Positions 26,359 through 34,800 of a stretch of 64,000 nucleotides of DNA are shown here, one piece after another. Each line of letters opens with the position of its first letter. The stretch's first letter is position 1. The translations under genes and the position numbers were made by a program. The notes under the pieces are model-generated. The model did no database searches. It was not told where the DNA came from and was given only the letters and a program-made list of their open reading frames with translations. The DNA is from Thiothrix lacustris DSM 21227 (GTDB taxonomy: Bacteria; Pseudomonadota; Gammaproteobacteria; Thiotrichales; Thiotrichaceae): assembly GCF_000621325.1 (NCBI RefSeq), contig NZ_JHYQ01000008.1:62001-126000 (forward strand), written 5' to 3'.

Positions 26359-26823
26359 TTATGCGTAAATTTTTCGGTAATTGAGTTTTCCCATGTAATA
26401 GGAGGCTGAAGGGTCGACCAGTGCCTTATTTTCCATGGCGGTTCTTCCCAACAACATGCGGAAGCGCATGGAGTCACGGTTTGTCAGGGTGAGTTCGATA
26501 GGCCATTCGTACCCTCCCATAACCAGACGGGTTTCAATGACATAACGTAGCTCTCGATGACCACCTGAATCACTGACCATACGTTGATCCAGTAATGGAG
26601 CGTAGCACTCCAATGCGGGCGTGTCGCGTAGCTGAAGAGGGTGAAGCGCGAAACGGACATAATCTTTTTGCTGGCGCTGAAAACGCTCCAGCTCGAAGGC
26701 ATGTAAGGCCGATGTTTTCGCACCGGTATCCACCTTTGCCTTGATAGCGGGGATGCCCAGATCGGGCAACGCCAGCCATTCCCGCCAGCCTAACAGGACT
26801 TTTCCCATACAGCTTTGGCTCAC
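26359..26823 (-). CDS. RimB-like retropepsin-fold protease (ATP-dependent zinc protease family)
   Basis: 154 residues. The motif [14 protein letters not shown] near residue 29-42 is the single-Asp active site of retropepsin-like proteins, and [18 protein letters not shown] near 125 is the second conserved strand. Such proteins next to rimK (RimB in Pseudomonas) modulate S6 glutamylation. A GTG start at 26823 overlaps the stop of the upstream gene by four bases, with GGAAAGG just before; ATG 26808 is an alternative. Confidence 0.88.
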   Translation of the reverse strand: MSQSCMGKVLLGWREWLALPDLGIPAIKAKVDTGAKTSALHAFELERFQRQQKDYVRFALHPLQLRDTPALECYAPLLDQRMVSDSGGHRELRYVIETRLVMGGYEWPIELTLTNRDSMRFRMLLGRTAMENKALVDPSASYYMGKLNYRKIYA

Positions 26824-28394
26824 TTGCCTTTCCAGCGTACCTGATAGAGGTCGTGGCGGCGGTCGCGCAGGTTTTGCACCGTGCCGCTGTGACGGGCAGT
26901 GAGTAAGGTTTCCGGGCGCAGGTCAGCAATCGCGACCATTTCAGTATTAGGCGTGGTATCCGCCGCAATCCCGTCACGTGCAAACGGCAGGTCGCACGGG
27001 GTGAGGATACAGCTTTGCGCGTATTGGATGTCCATATTGGCGACGTTGGGCAGGTTGCCACAGTTACCGGACATGACCACGTAAATCTGGTTTTCGACCG
27101 CGCGTGACTGGCAGCAATAACGTACCCGCAGGTAGCTTTGGCGTTCATCAGTACAGAATGGTACGAATAGGATTTGTGCGCCCTGATCGGTGAGATGACG
27201 CGCCAGTTCCGGGAATTCTGAGTCGTAGCAAATCAGTACGCCGATGGGGCCGCAATCGGTCTGGATCACGTCGAGTTCACTGCCGCCTTCGATGTTCCAC
27301 CAGTAGGCTTCGTTGGGGGTCGGGTGAATCTTGGCCTGTTCGTGGATAGTGCCGTCGCGCAGAAAAACGTAGCAGATGTTTTCCACCCGTCCGTTCGGCA
27401 TCCGCGTCGGGTGCGAACCGCCGATGATGTTGATGTTGTAACGCAGTGAAAGGTCACGCAGGGCTTCTTTCAGTTGTGGGGTGTATTTGGTGAGCGCTTC
27501 GATAGCTTGTACCGGGGTAAGCTCCTGCGATTCCATCGACAGCAATTGCAGGGTGAAGAGTTCGGGGAACACCACGAAATCGCCTTTGTAATCCGCCACT
27601 ACGTCAACGAAATAACGCACGATGTCGATGAATTCCTCAAAGGATTCCACCTTACGCTGCTTGTATTGCACAGAACCGACCCGCACGCTGTCAGGAAGAC
27701 GGCTGCCGTAGGTTTTCTTTTTGTGCGTTTCTTGCTCCTGCGAAACTTTGGGGTTGCGCCACGCCATGTGAATGCCATAGCCGAGAGACTGTTTGTCAGC
27801 GTCAAGGTAATGTGGCATCACACCGAGGAATTCAAAGCCATTGCGCAATTGGAATGACAGCACCAGGTCACGTTGCTGTTTTTTCTGTACCGCTTCCACA
27901 TAAGCTTCCACCGTGCCGAAACGCTTGATGCGGGTGGCGAGGGTGGGCAAGCGCCCGACGAACATAATGCCGCGCAGCTCCAGCTTTTCCGCCAGTTGCT
28001 TGCGGGCGTTGTAGAGGCGCTGACCGATGCGATAGCCCCGGTAAGCGGGGTCAACACACACTTCCATACCGTACAGCCATTCGCCCTTGGGGTCGTGAGT
28101 CGAAGCGTAGCCGTTGCCGGTAATGCTTTCCCATGTGTGCTGCTTCATGCCGACCTGTTCTCTGACGCGCAGGGTGGCGCAATAGCCGATAACCTTTTCA
28201 CCTGCCACCACCACAAACTGGCCTTCTGGGAAGTGGTTGAGCTGACCGATCAGCACCGGTTCTAAGTAGCCATGCATACCTGTTCCTGCGTAGACACGGC
28301 TGGAAAGATCGGCAATTTGTGGAATATCGGCGACAGTAGCATTGCGGACGCTGAGCTGGGTTTTCGGGTTGGAAAGCGTGTTAGCTGATTTCAT
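26820..28394 (-). CDS. Fused GNAT acetyltransferase and nitrilase-family hydrolase
   Basis: 524 residues. Domain 1 (about 15-200) is a GNAT acetyltransferase with the CoA loop VDPAYRGYRIGQRLYNARKQ. Domain 2 (about 225-500) is a carbon-nitrogen hydrolase with the full triad: Glu in FVVFPELFT, Lys in AKIHPTPNE and Cys in GVLICYDSEFPEL. The fusion is known in proteobacteria but its substrate is not. It leads the RimK operon, so the four proteins may modify and trim a shared peptide or amino acid. The ATG at 28394 is chosen by family fit; ATG 28430 is possible and neither has a strong ribosome site. Confidence 0.88.
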   Translation of the reverse strand: MKSANTLSNPKTQLSVRNATVADIPQIADLSSRVYAGTGMHGYLEPVLIGQLNHFPEGQFVVVAGEKVIGYCATLRVREQVGMKQHTWESITGNGYASTHDPKGEWLYGMEVCVDPAYRGYRIGQRLYNARKQLAEKLELRGIMFVGRLPTLATRIKRFGTVEAYVEAVQKKQQRDLVLSFQLRNGFEFLGVMPHYLDADKQSLGYGIHMAWRNPKVSQEQETHKKKTYGSRLPDSVRVGSVQYKQRKVESFEEFIDIVRYFVDVVADYKGDFVVFPELFTLQLLSMESQELTPVQAIEALTKYTPQLKEALRDLSLRYNINIIGGSHPTRMPNGRVENICYVFLRDGTIHEQAKIHPTPNEAYWWNIEGGSELDVIQTDCGPIGVLICYDSEFPELARHLTDQGAQILFVPFCTDERQSYLRVRYCCQSRAVENQIYVVMSGNCGNLPNVANMDIQYAQSCILTPCDLPFARDGIAADTTPNTEMVAIADLRPETLLTARHSGTVQNLRDRRHDLYQVRWKGK

Positions 28395-28477
28395 ATAGGG
28401 TTCTTTTTTTGCCAGTAAAGTAGCTATCATACGCTGAACTTGCGCCCTGTCGAAATACTGCCAGACAATCCCGCTCT

Positions 28478-28831
28478 CTATTTCAGCAACTTCGGCAAAG
28501 CATGTTGCTCACCCCAGTCCTTGAGAGCCAAGAGAATCGGCTCCAGCGTGCGACCGGTTTCTGTTAGGCTGTACTCCACTTTCGGGGGAATTTCTGGATA
28601 GATCTCGCGGTGAATCAATTCAAATGACTCCAATTCCCTAAGCTGCTTGGTCAACATACGCTGCGTCATGTTACCGACGCGGCGCTTGAGTTCGTTAAAG
28701 CGCAACGTACCTTCCAGCAAATGGTAGAGGATCATGCCTTTGCCTTTACCACTAAACAATTCCAGAGAAGCCTCTACGGGACAACCTGCTCCAGCATAAG
28801 ACGCATAACGTGGGCGTTTTACAGTATCCAT
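28478..28831 (-). CDS. HxlR-family transcriptional regulator
   Basis: 117 residues, a small winged helix protein. The early Cys in AGAGCPVEASLELFSGKG and the recognition region RFNELKRRVGNMTQRMLTKQLRELESFELI are classic HxlR, as is the wing KVEYSLTETGRTLEPIL. Members sense aldehydes, quinones or redox state, often through the N-terminal Cys. It is divergent from a nitroreductase gene, with a dyad in the gap, so it probably controls the three-gene run 28935-30623. Confidence 0.9.
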   Translation of the reverse strand: MDTVKRPRYASYAGAGCPVEASLELFSGKGKGMILYHLLEGTLRFNELKRRVGNMTQRMLTKQLRELESFELIHREIYPEIPPKVEYSLTETGRTLEPILLALKDWGEQHALPKLLK

Positions 28832-28843
28832 TATGTACCTATA

Positions 28844-28857
28844 GCACAAAAATGTGC
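28844..28857. promoter_or_regulatory. Candidate HxlR operator
   Basis: GCACA-AAAA-TGTGC, flanked by GTAC on both sides (28835-28838 and 28857-28862 region), lies between the divergent hxlR-type gene and the nitroreductase gene. Position and symmetry fit an operator acting in both directions. Confidence 0.6.
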
Positions 28858-28934
28858 GTACTTGTCAGACGAAATTATAAGGTTATTATAGATACCAGAA
28901 GAAAACATTACCAATCTATCAGGAAAAATCCTTT

Positions 28935-29591
28935 ATGAACTTGACCGATGCCGCCAACTTTCGTTATTCCACCAAAGAATTTAGGACGGATAAGAAAATC
29001 CCCGAAGCGGACTTCCAGCAAATTAAAGACTTGTTACGATTAAGCCCATCCAGTGTCAACGGCCAACCATGGCACTTCATTATTGCGAACACGGATGAGG
29101 GCAAACAACGTATTAGCAAAGGCACGCAGGGTATGTTTGTGTTCAATACTGCCAAGGTATTAGATGCTTCTCATGTCATTGTATTCTGCGCGAAAACAGA
29201 TTTTGATGATGCCTACCTGAATCATCTGTTGGCAGTAGAAGACCGCGACGGGCGTTATGTGGAGCAAGCGCATAAAGACATGATGAATGGTGGACGTACT
29301 ATGTTTGTTAACATTCATCGCAACGATTTACAAGATACACAGCACTGGAACGAAAAGCAGCTTTACCTAAATATCGGCACGGCACTATTGGGCGCTGCTG
29401 CATTGGGTATTGATACCCTCCCCATGGAAGGTATTGATGTTGAAGCGCTGAATGCGGAATTCGGTCTGCGTGAGCAAGGTTTGACAGCGGTTGCGATTGT
29501 TTCCTTTGGGTATCGTAAAACTACTGACTTTAATGCCACACTACCCAAATCCAGACTACCTGAAACCGAAATTTTCACCCTGTTATCTTGA
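28935..29591 (+). CDS. NfsB-like nitroreductase
   Basis: 218 residues, standard for FMN-dependent NAD(P)H nitroreductases of the NfsB group. N-terminal FRYSTKEFRTDKKIPEADFQQI contains the FMN-binding Arg-Tyr-Ser. LRLSPSSVNGQPWHFIIA follows near 35, and the late GIDTLPMEGIDVEALN near 155 is typical of NfsB. It would reduce quinones or nitro compounds in the cytoplasm. Divergent from the HxlR regulator; a monooxygenase gene follows nine bases later. Confidence 0.9.
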   Translation: MNLTDAANFRYSTKEFRTDKKIPEADFQQIKDLLRLSPSSVNGQPWHFIIANTDEGKQRISKGTQGMFVFNTAKVLDASHVIVFCAKTDFDDAYLNHLLAVEDRDGRYVEQAHKDMMNGGRTMFVNIHRNDLQDTQHWNEKQLYLNIGTALLGAAALGIDTLPMEGIDVEALNAEFGLREQGLTAVAIVSFGYRKTTDFNATLPKSRLPETEIFTLLS

Positions 29592-29600
29592 GGAAAAAGC

Positions 29601-29912
29601 ATGACTATCAACTTAATCGCAACCTTACACGCAGCCCCGGCATTACATGAGCGTATCAAGGCTGACATGAACCAGTTAGTGCCGTTAAGTCGGGCAGAAC
29701 CGGGTTGCCTGCAATATGACTTTTACGCAATTAATCAAGAAGGTGCACCCGGCATAGACAATACTGGTGGCGATTTCGTGGTGATTGAAAAATGGCAGGA
29801 TGGCGAAGCCCTGCAACAACATGGCGCTAGTCAGCACTTCCAAGCATTCATGACGGCCTATACGCCTGAGCAATTGCGCCTAACCGTGCAGGTGCTAGCT
29901 GAGGCAGTTTAA
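29601..29912 (+). CDS. Antibiotic biosynthesis monooxygenase-domain protein (YgiN-like)
   Basis: 103 residues, a dimeric ferredoxin-like ABM domain. MTINLIATLHAAPALHERIKADMNQLVPLSRAEPGCLQYDFY and the late WQDGEALQQHGASQHFQAF are typical. YgiN-type proteins act on quinols. GAGGAAAAAGC precedes the ATG. The place beside a nitroreductase under an HxlR regulator suits quinone stress defence. Confidence 0.85.
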   Translation: MTINLIATLHAAPALHERIKADMNQLVPLSRAEPGCLQYDFYAINQEGAPGIDNTGGDFVVIEKWQDGEALQQHGASQHFQAFMTAYTPEQLRLTVQVLAEAV

Positions 29913-29948
29913 CATTCCGCTTAATTGAGATCGCTAGGAGAAATGCTC

Positions 29949-30623
29949 ATGCCAACCGTACTGGCCTTTGATGTCTACGGCACCTTGATCGACACCCACG
30001 GTGTAGCAGTCAAACTACAAGAATTTATCGGTGACAAAGCCGATGCGTTCTCCCGAAGTTGGCGTGAGAAGCAACTGGAATACTCGTTCCGGCGTGGCTT
30101 GATGCGCACCTATGCGACGTTCGGGGTATGTACCAGCCAAGCGCTGGACTACACCGATGCTTATCTCGATACGGCACTAACCGCTGAACAAAAAGCGGCG
30201 CTGTTGGCTGAATACCGTGTGCTACCGGCATTCGCTGATGTAACCGCCTCGTTAGAACGCTTAAAAGCTGACGGGTATGCGCTGTACGCCTTCTCGAACG
30301 GCACGGCTGATGCGGTTGAAACCTTACTCGCAACGGCAGGCATCCGCGACCTGTTCGACGGCGTGGTTAGTGTCGATGATCGCCAGACCTTCAAGCCGAA
30401 TCCTGACGTTTACCAGCACCTGTTGGATACCACGGCAGCCGTGGCCAGTGAAACATGGCTCATTTCCAGCAATCCGTTTGACGTGATCGGCGCGGCTTCT
30501 CATGGTTTGAACAGTGCATGGGTACGCCGTTCTGACAAGGCCATATTTGACCCTTGGGGGATTGCACCGACGCTGACCATTAGCAGTTTGCGTGAGCTTG
30601 CGGACGGCATTGGTGGTTTGTAA
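29949..30623 (+). CDS. HAD-superfamily haloacid dehalogenase, type II
   Basis: 224 residues. Motif I AFDVYGTLIDTHG, motif II YAFSNGTADAV near 115 and the type II loops FKPNPDVYQHLL near 150 and WLISSNPFDVIGAASHGLNSAWVRR near 175 match (S)-2-haloacid dehalogenases. The ATG at 29949 has AGGAG eight bases upstream; earlier in-frame starts do not. Last in the HxlR-linked run. Confidence 0.87.
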   Translation: MPTVLAFDVYGTLIDTHGVAVKLQEFIGDKADAFSRSWREKQLEYSFRRGLMRTYATFGVCTSQALDYTDAYLDTALTAEQKAALLAEYRVLPAFADVTASLERLKADGYALYAFSNGTADAVETLLATAGIRDLFDGVVSVDDRQTFKPNPDVYQHLLDTTAAVASETWLISSNPFDVIGAASHGLNSAWVRRSDKAIFDPWGIAPTLTISSLRELADGIGGL

Positions 30624-30733
30624 GACGACCATTGTCCACTGGAAAGTGCACAGTTTCTTCACAGCCTCTCCATAATTGCCCCACTTTGTGAGCATACACT
30701 GCTCAACAGTCAAAACAATTAAGGAAGACTGTT

Positions 30734-30916
30734 ATGAACATTTTGCAAAAATATCCCTTCGCCCTTGCGATTACGCTGAGCTTGGTGCTTATTGATATTG
30801 GCTCTTCGCTGGTCATGGCTTACACTATCGCTGAGACAGCGCAAACCACTTATTACGACAATAGCCATGAAATCACCTGCCCTGCTACGGGAAAAGCCTT
30901 TAAGCAATCATGTTAA
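30734..30916 (+). CDS. Small membrane or secreted protein
   Basis: 60 residues. AAGGAAG sits eight bases before the ATG. One hydrophobic stretch (about residues 8-30, FALAITLSLVLIDIGSSLVM) is followed by a polar tail with two Cys. I do not recognise it. A good ribosome site and a membrane segment support it, but so short a frame may still be chance. It lies alone between the dehalogenase and mntP genes. Confidence 0.45.
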   Translation: MNILQKYPFALAITLSLVLIDIGSSLVMAYTIAETAQTTYYDNSHEITCPATGKAFKQSC

Positions 30917-30981
30917 AATAGGCAATGTCTTTCAGTTCGCGAAAACACAACCAGATCACCAAATAAACGGAATTTTACCAA

Positions 30982-31521
30982 ATGATTGAAGTGCTCATTC
31001 TCGCCGTGGCGTTAAGTATGGATGCCTTTGCGGTTTCTATCGGCCTTGGTTCAAAGCACAAGGGCAAAACGTCATCGCTGGCACTGATGTCAGGTGTTTA
31101 TTTTGGGGTTTTTCAGGCAGTAATGCCCCTGATAGGTTACCTCGGTGGCAAGGGCGTTTTAGGCTGGATAGAAGCCTATGCATCCTGGATTGCGTTTCTT
31201 TTACTGCTAGTTATTGGCGGAAAAATGATTTATGAATCCTTCGCGGAGGGTATTGAAGAGGACATAGCCATCATTACCCACCGAGTCATGCTGATACTGG
31301 CAATAGCCACCAGTATTGATGCCATGGCGGCTGGTTTTACCTTGACAATACTGGATGTAAATCCCTTGATGGCCTGTGCCATCATTGGCATGACAACATT
31401 TGCTTTTAGCTGGGCTGGGGTCTTTATTGGGAAAACAAGTGGTACGTGGCTGGAAAGCAAAGCAGAATTATTTGGTGGCATCACCCTGATATTGATTGGC
31501 TTAAAAATATTATTGTTTTGA
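30982..31521 (+). CDS. mntP: Manganese efflux pump MntP
   Basis: 179 residues and six membrane segments. The Asp-containing repeats [14 protein letters not shown] (about 9-22) and [13 protein letters not shown] (about 112-124) are the family's metal-binding motifs in helices 1 and 4. MntP exports Mn2+ from the cytoplasm. No clear ribosome site precedes the ATG, and the 65-base leader is too short for a yybP-ykoY riboswitch of normal size. None is seen further upstream. Confidence 0.93.
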   Translation: MIEVLILAVALSMDAFAVSIGLGSKHKGKTSSLALMSGVYFGVFQAVMPLIGYLGGKGVLGWIEAYASWIAFLLLLVIGGKMIYESFAEGIEEDIAIITHRVMLILAIATSIDAMAAGFTLTILDVNPLMACAIIGMTTFAFSWAGVFIGKTSGTWLESKAELFGGITLILIGLKILLF

Positions 31522-31523
31522 AC

Positions 31524-31554
31524 AAACCCACCCTTGTCATCCGGTGGGTTTATT
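31524..31554. terminator. Hairpin between mntP and the aspartase-fusion gene
   Basis: AAACCCACC/GGTGGGTTT with a ten-base loop lies in the convergent gap. The T-run is short, so it is a moderate terminator that may serve both strands. Confidence 0.6.
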
Positions 31555-31563
31555 CATGTAATG

Positions 31564-33462
31564 TCAGTGCTTAGGTCGATACGGCTTGGTCAGGTTATCG
31601 GCGTGCATGAAACTCTCCCATTCCGCCGCGTCCATAATCCCCTGCGCCAGCACCACTTCCTTCACGGTCTGCCCGCTGCTGATGACTTCCTTCACAATCG
31701 CCGCCGCTGCTTTGTAGCCGATACGCGGAATCAGAAACGTCGCCAAACCGGGGCTTTGTTCCACACGCAGGCGCAGGCGTTCGCGGTCTTTTTCAGTCAC
31801 GGTAATGCCGCCGACGTGTTCCGCCAGTGTCTTCATGGCGCGGGTCATCATCTCGATCGACTGGAACATGTTGAAGGCGATGATCGGTTCAAACGCATTC
31901 AACTGAAGCTGCCCACCTTCCGAAGCAATGGTCACCGTCAAATCATTGCCAATCACCTGAAACGCCACCTGATTGACCACTTCGGGGATCACCGGATTCA
32001 CCTTGCCGGGCATGATGGACGAGCCGGGCTGCACATGCGGCAAGCGAATATCGCCGAACCCCGCCAATGGCCCACTGTTCAATAAGCGCAAGTCATTACA
32101 GATTTTCGACAGCTTCACCGCCACCCGTTTGACAATGCCGGAAAACAGCACAAACGCGCCAGTATCCCACGTCGCTTCCACCAAATCGGCGGCCTGACGT
32201 AATTCAATATGGGTGGCCTTCATGTCGGTATGCAACAGCTTATTCAGTTCAGCAATTACCCGCGCCGGGTATTCCGGGCTAGCCAATGCACCCGTGCCAA
32301 TCGCCGTGCCACCCAGATTGACTTCACCCAACAGCGGCGCATTACGATCCAGTTTGTCGATGTCTTCTTCCAACGTAACACCGAACGCGCGGAATTCCTG
32401 CCCCAACGTCATCGGTACAGCATCCTGCAACTGCGTGCGCCCCATCTTGAGAATATGGCTGAACTCTTCGCTTTTGGCGTAAAACGCCTGAATCAAGGTT
32501 TCCATTGCCGCCGTCAAGTCGGTGTAGGTCAGCGCCAACGTCAGGCGTAAAGCCGTGGGGTAAACGTCGTTGGTCGATTGCGACATGTTCACGTCGTCAT
32601 TCGGGTCAACGATTTTTTCCGCCGTGTAATGGCGCGGATAGCCCAACAATTCGCGGGCGCGTTTGGCAATGACTTCATTAGCATTCATATTGGTGGACGT
32701 GCCCGCCCCGCCCTGAATCACATCCACCTTGAACTGGCTGTGCAGGAACTGGTTGCCCGCAATGATTTCATCACAGGCGCGGATAATGGCATCCCCCACC
32801 GTCAAATCGAGGGTGGGATTGGGTTTGCGTAGCAAATTGTCTGCGTCAGCATTGGCACGCGCTGCCGCCTTTTTGATTAAGGCCAGACTTTTCAGCAGTA
32901 CCGGGAAGTGCGAAATCGGCAAGCCAGTGATCTTGAAGTTGCGCAAGGCACGTTCGGTCTGCGAGCCATAATAGGCATGATTGGGCACTTCAATATCACC
33001 GAGCGAATCGGTTTCGGTATGGCTGCGGATAAGGTCTTCACCCTCCAGCCGCTGGTAAGCGTTCATCGCCAGTTGGCGGTAAATCTTGCGTGCCATATCC
33101 GGTTCGGCCTGTAGCAATGCCTCAATATCAATGCGGCGGATCACCAGCACTTCGGACTCGACAATGGTACGGCAGGAAACGTGATGGGCTTTTTCCGGCT
33201 CCAGCAGCATTTCCTCGCCGAGAATTTCGTTCTCGTAGCGGGAGGCCACGTGTTCCAGAAAGCCGTTGCGGGCGCGGAAAATCTCGATCTCGCCGCGTCG
33301 CACAATGAACAGGGTACGGCGCGGGCGGCCTTCCTCCATGTCATATTCCTGCGGGACAGCGACATCGCCCTCCCTCAGTGTTTTCAGGCTGGCAATGGCT
33401 TGTAGCTTTTCAGCCTCGGCATCGCTGAGTTCGGGGAAAACGGTTTTGAAGGTTATTAGCAC
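31564..33462 (-). CDS. Cyclic-nucleotide-binding domain fused to aspartate ammonia-lyase
   Basis: 632 residues, against about 470 for ordinary aspartase. The first 145 residues form a cNMP-binding beta-barrel: LREGDVAVPQ near 30, TLFIVRRGEIEIFRA near 50, EILGEEMLLEPEKAHHVSCRTIVESEVLVI near 78, and a following helix ALLQAEPDMARKIYRQLA. A lyase domain starts near 148 (TETDSLGDIEVPNHAYYGSQTERA) with TSTNMNANEVIAKRA near 255 and the fumarase/aspartase signature GSSIMPGKVNPV near 480, whose loop Ser is the likely catalytic base. Aspartase splits aspartate to fumarate and ammonia. The fusion suggests control by cAMP or a related ligand. Start is GTG 33462 with AAGGA about ten bases before. Fumarase-like activity cannot be excluded but motifs favour aspartase. 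Confidence 0.9.
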   Translation of the reverse strand: MLITFKTVFPELSDAEAEKLQAIASLKTLREGDVAVPQEYDMEEGRPRRTLFIVRRGEIEIFRARNGFLEHVASRYENEILGEEMLLEPEKAHHVSCRTIVESEVLVIRRIDIEALLQAEPDMARKIYRQLAMNAYQRLEGEDLIRSHTETDSLGDIEVPNHAYYGSQTERALRNFKITGLPISHFPVLLKSLALIKKAAARANADADNLLRKPNPTLDLTVGDAIIRACDEIIAGNQFLHSQFKVDVIQGGAGTSTNMNANEVIAKRARELLGYPRHYTAEKIVDPNDDVNMSQSTNDVYPTALRLTLALTYTDLTAAMETLIQAFYAKSEEFSHILKMGRTQLQDAVPMTLGQEFRAFGVTLEEDIDKLDRNAPLLGEVNLGGTAIGTGALASPEYPARVIAELNKLLHTDMKATHIELRQAADLVEATWDTGAFVLFSGIVKRVAVKLSKICNDLRLLNSGPLAGFGDIRLPHVQPGSSIMPGKVNPVIPEVVNQVAFQVIGNDLTVTIASEGGQLQLNAFEPIIAFNMFQSIEMMTRAMKTLAEHVGGITVTEKDRERLRLRVEQSPGLATFLIPRIGYKAAAAIVKEVISSGQTVKEVVLAQGIMDAAEWESFMHADNLTKPYRPKH

Positions 33463-33562
33463 TTGAGTGATTTCCTTTGTAGCGGAACTTGGCAGGCTCA
33501 GAACGCTTCCAGCCTGTTCGATTTACGGTGTTTTGTCAAAACTAAACATTGGTTCAGGCAAA

Positions 33563-34795
33563 CTAACCCGACACCCGCTGTGCGACCTGCATCCCCTCAA
33601 CCAAGCCAGAGCCGGGATACAAAATCACGCTTTCCCCCGCGTTCACCCCTTCGGTAATTTGCGCCTGACTCCCGTTATTCTGCCCAACCTTGACCATTTT
33701 CAGGTGCGCGACTCCGGCATCGACCGTAAATACTGCCCAGCCGCCTGCATCGCGGAACAGCGCACTGGATGGCACGGTGAGCACATCCTTGGCTTCCCAC
33801 ACCACAATTTGTGCTTCCACCCGGAAGCCGTGGCCGAGGCTGGCACGCCGTTCCACCGGGTCAGTAAACTGGATGATGGCATTAACACGCTGCTCTTCAA
33901 CCCCCAGCGCAGAAACCTTGGTAAAACCCCACGGTTCCACCCGTTCGACAATGCCGTTAAGGGGATAAGCCCCACCCCAGTTGTCGATCAGGACACGGTT
34001 GCCCACCGCGACCTTGATGGCATCGGTGGAAAGCAATTCCACCAATACTTCCAGATCATTGGTGACATCACCGATTTCCAGAATGGGCGTACCGGCAGTA
34101 AGGGTGGTGGCACTGCGTTGCATGACTTGCAGTATCCGCCCGGAAACCGGCGCTTTCAGCGGAATCGCGTGCTGGTCGGGCTGTTTGCTGGTAGCCGGAG
34201 TGCTTTTGTCATCAAAACCGATCAATTGGGCGCGGGCATTGGCGAGGTCAGCTTCGCGCATTGCAATGGCGGCCTTGCTCATGTCGGCGCTTGCTCCAGC
34301 GGCGCGGGCGGCATTGTTGGCTTGGTCGAAAGCGGCCTTGGCAATCAGGCGGCGGGCGTAGAGCGTGCTGGTACGTTCCCGTTCCGTATCCGCCAAATCC
34401 TGATTGGCACGGGCTTTGTTGAGGTCGGCACGCGCCATGCGCAGCCCGGCTTCTGCCGAGTTGATGGCAGCTAACCCTTGCTGGCGGGTGCGGATGTCGA
34501 GCGCCGCCGGGTTAACCGGCAACATGCGGGCAACGGTTGTCTGCCCACCTTCCACGGAGTCGCCCGGTTCCACATCGACGCGCAGCAATTGCCCGGCAAT
34601 CGGGGCTGACAGCACGTAAGTATCACTCACCTGCGTTTTGGCTTCTTCATCAATGGTCACGACCATGTTGGCCTGAGTGGCTTGCCCCATATCCACCAGC
34701 ACCGGGCGCGGCCAGAAAGCGTAGGTCAGGGCTACTGCCAGCAGGATCCCCGTCCCCAATATCATCCATGTGCGTGATTTTTTCTTGTTTGCCAT
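33563..34795 (-). CDS. HlyD/RND-type periplasmic adaptor of an ABC exporter
   Basis: 410 residues. One N-terminal membrane anchor (about 9-29), then a lipoyl/barrel-sandwich half near 60 (LSAPIAGQLLRVDVEPGDSV), a long coiled-coil hairpin (about 100-190, rich in Ala, Arg and Asp) and the second lipoyl half near 200 (LKAPVSGRILQVMQ), with beta-barrel domains after. ATG 34795 follows GGGAG with eight bases; the frame back to 34864 overlaps the permease. It lies five bases after the permease gene and completes a MacAB/DevBCA-like exporter. Confidence 0.88.
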   Translation of the reverse strand: MANKKKSRTWMILGTGILLAVALTYAFWPRPVLVDMGQATQANMVVTIDEEAKTQVSDTYVLSAPIAGQLLRVDVEPGDSVEGGQTTVARMLPVNPAALDIRTRQQGLAAINSAEAGLRMARADLNKARANQDLADTERERTSTLYARRLIAKAAFDQANNAARAAGASADMSKAAIAMREADLANARAQLIGFDDKSTPATSKQPDQHAIPLKAPVSGRILQVMQRSATTLTAGTPILEIGDVTNDLEVLVELLSTDAIKVAVGNRVLIDNWGGAYPLNGIVERVEPWGFTKVSALGVEEQRVNAIIQFTDPVERRASLGHGFRVEAQIVVWEAKDVLTVPSSALFRDAGGWAVFTVDAGVAHLKMVKVGQNNGSQAQITEGVNAGESVILYPGSGLVEGMQVAQRVSG

Positions 34796-34800
34796 ACGGT

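Noticed and set aside
30917-30981. yybP-ykoY manganese riboswitch before mntP
   Set aside because: The leader is only 65 bases, and I see no paired structure or conserved loop of that riboswitch.
33467-34474. A 335-codon plus-strand frame
   Set aside because: Antisense to the HlyD-type adaptor gene, low-complexity composition, no domain.
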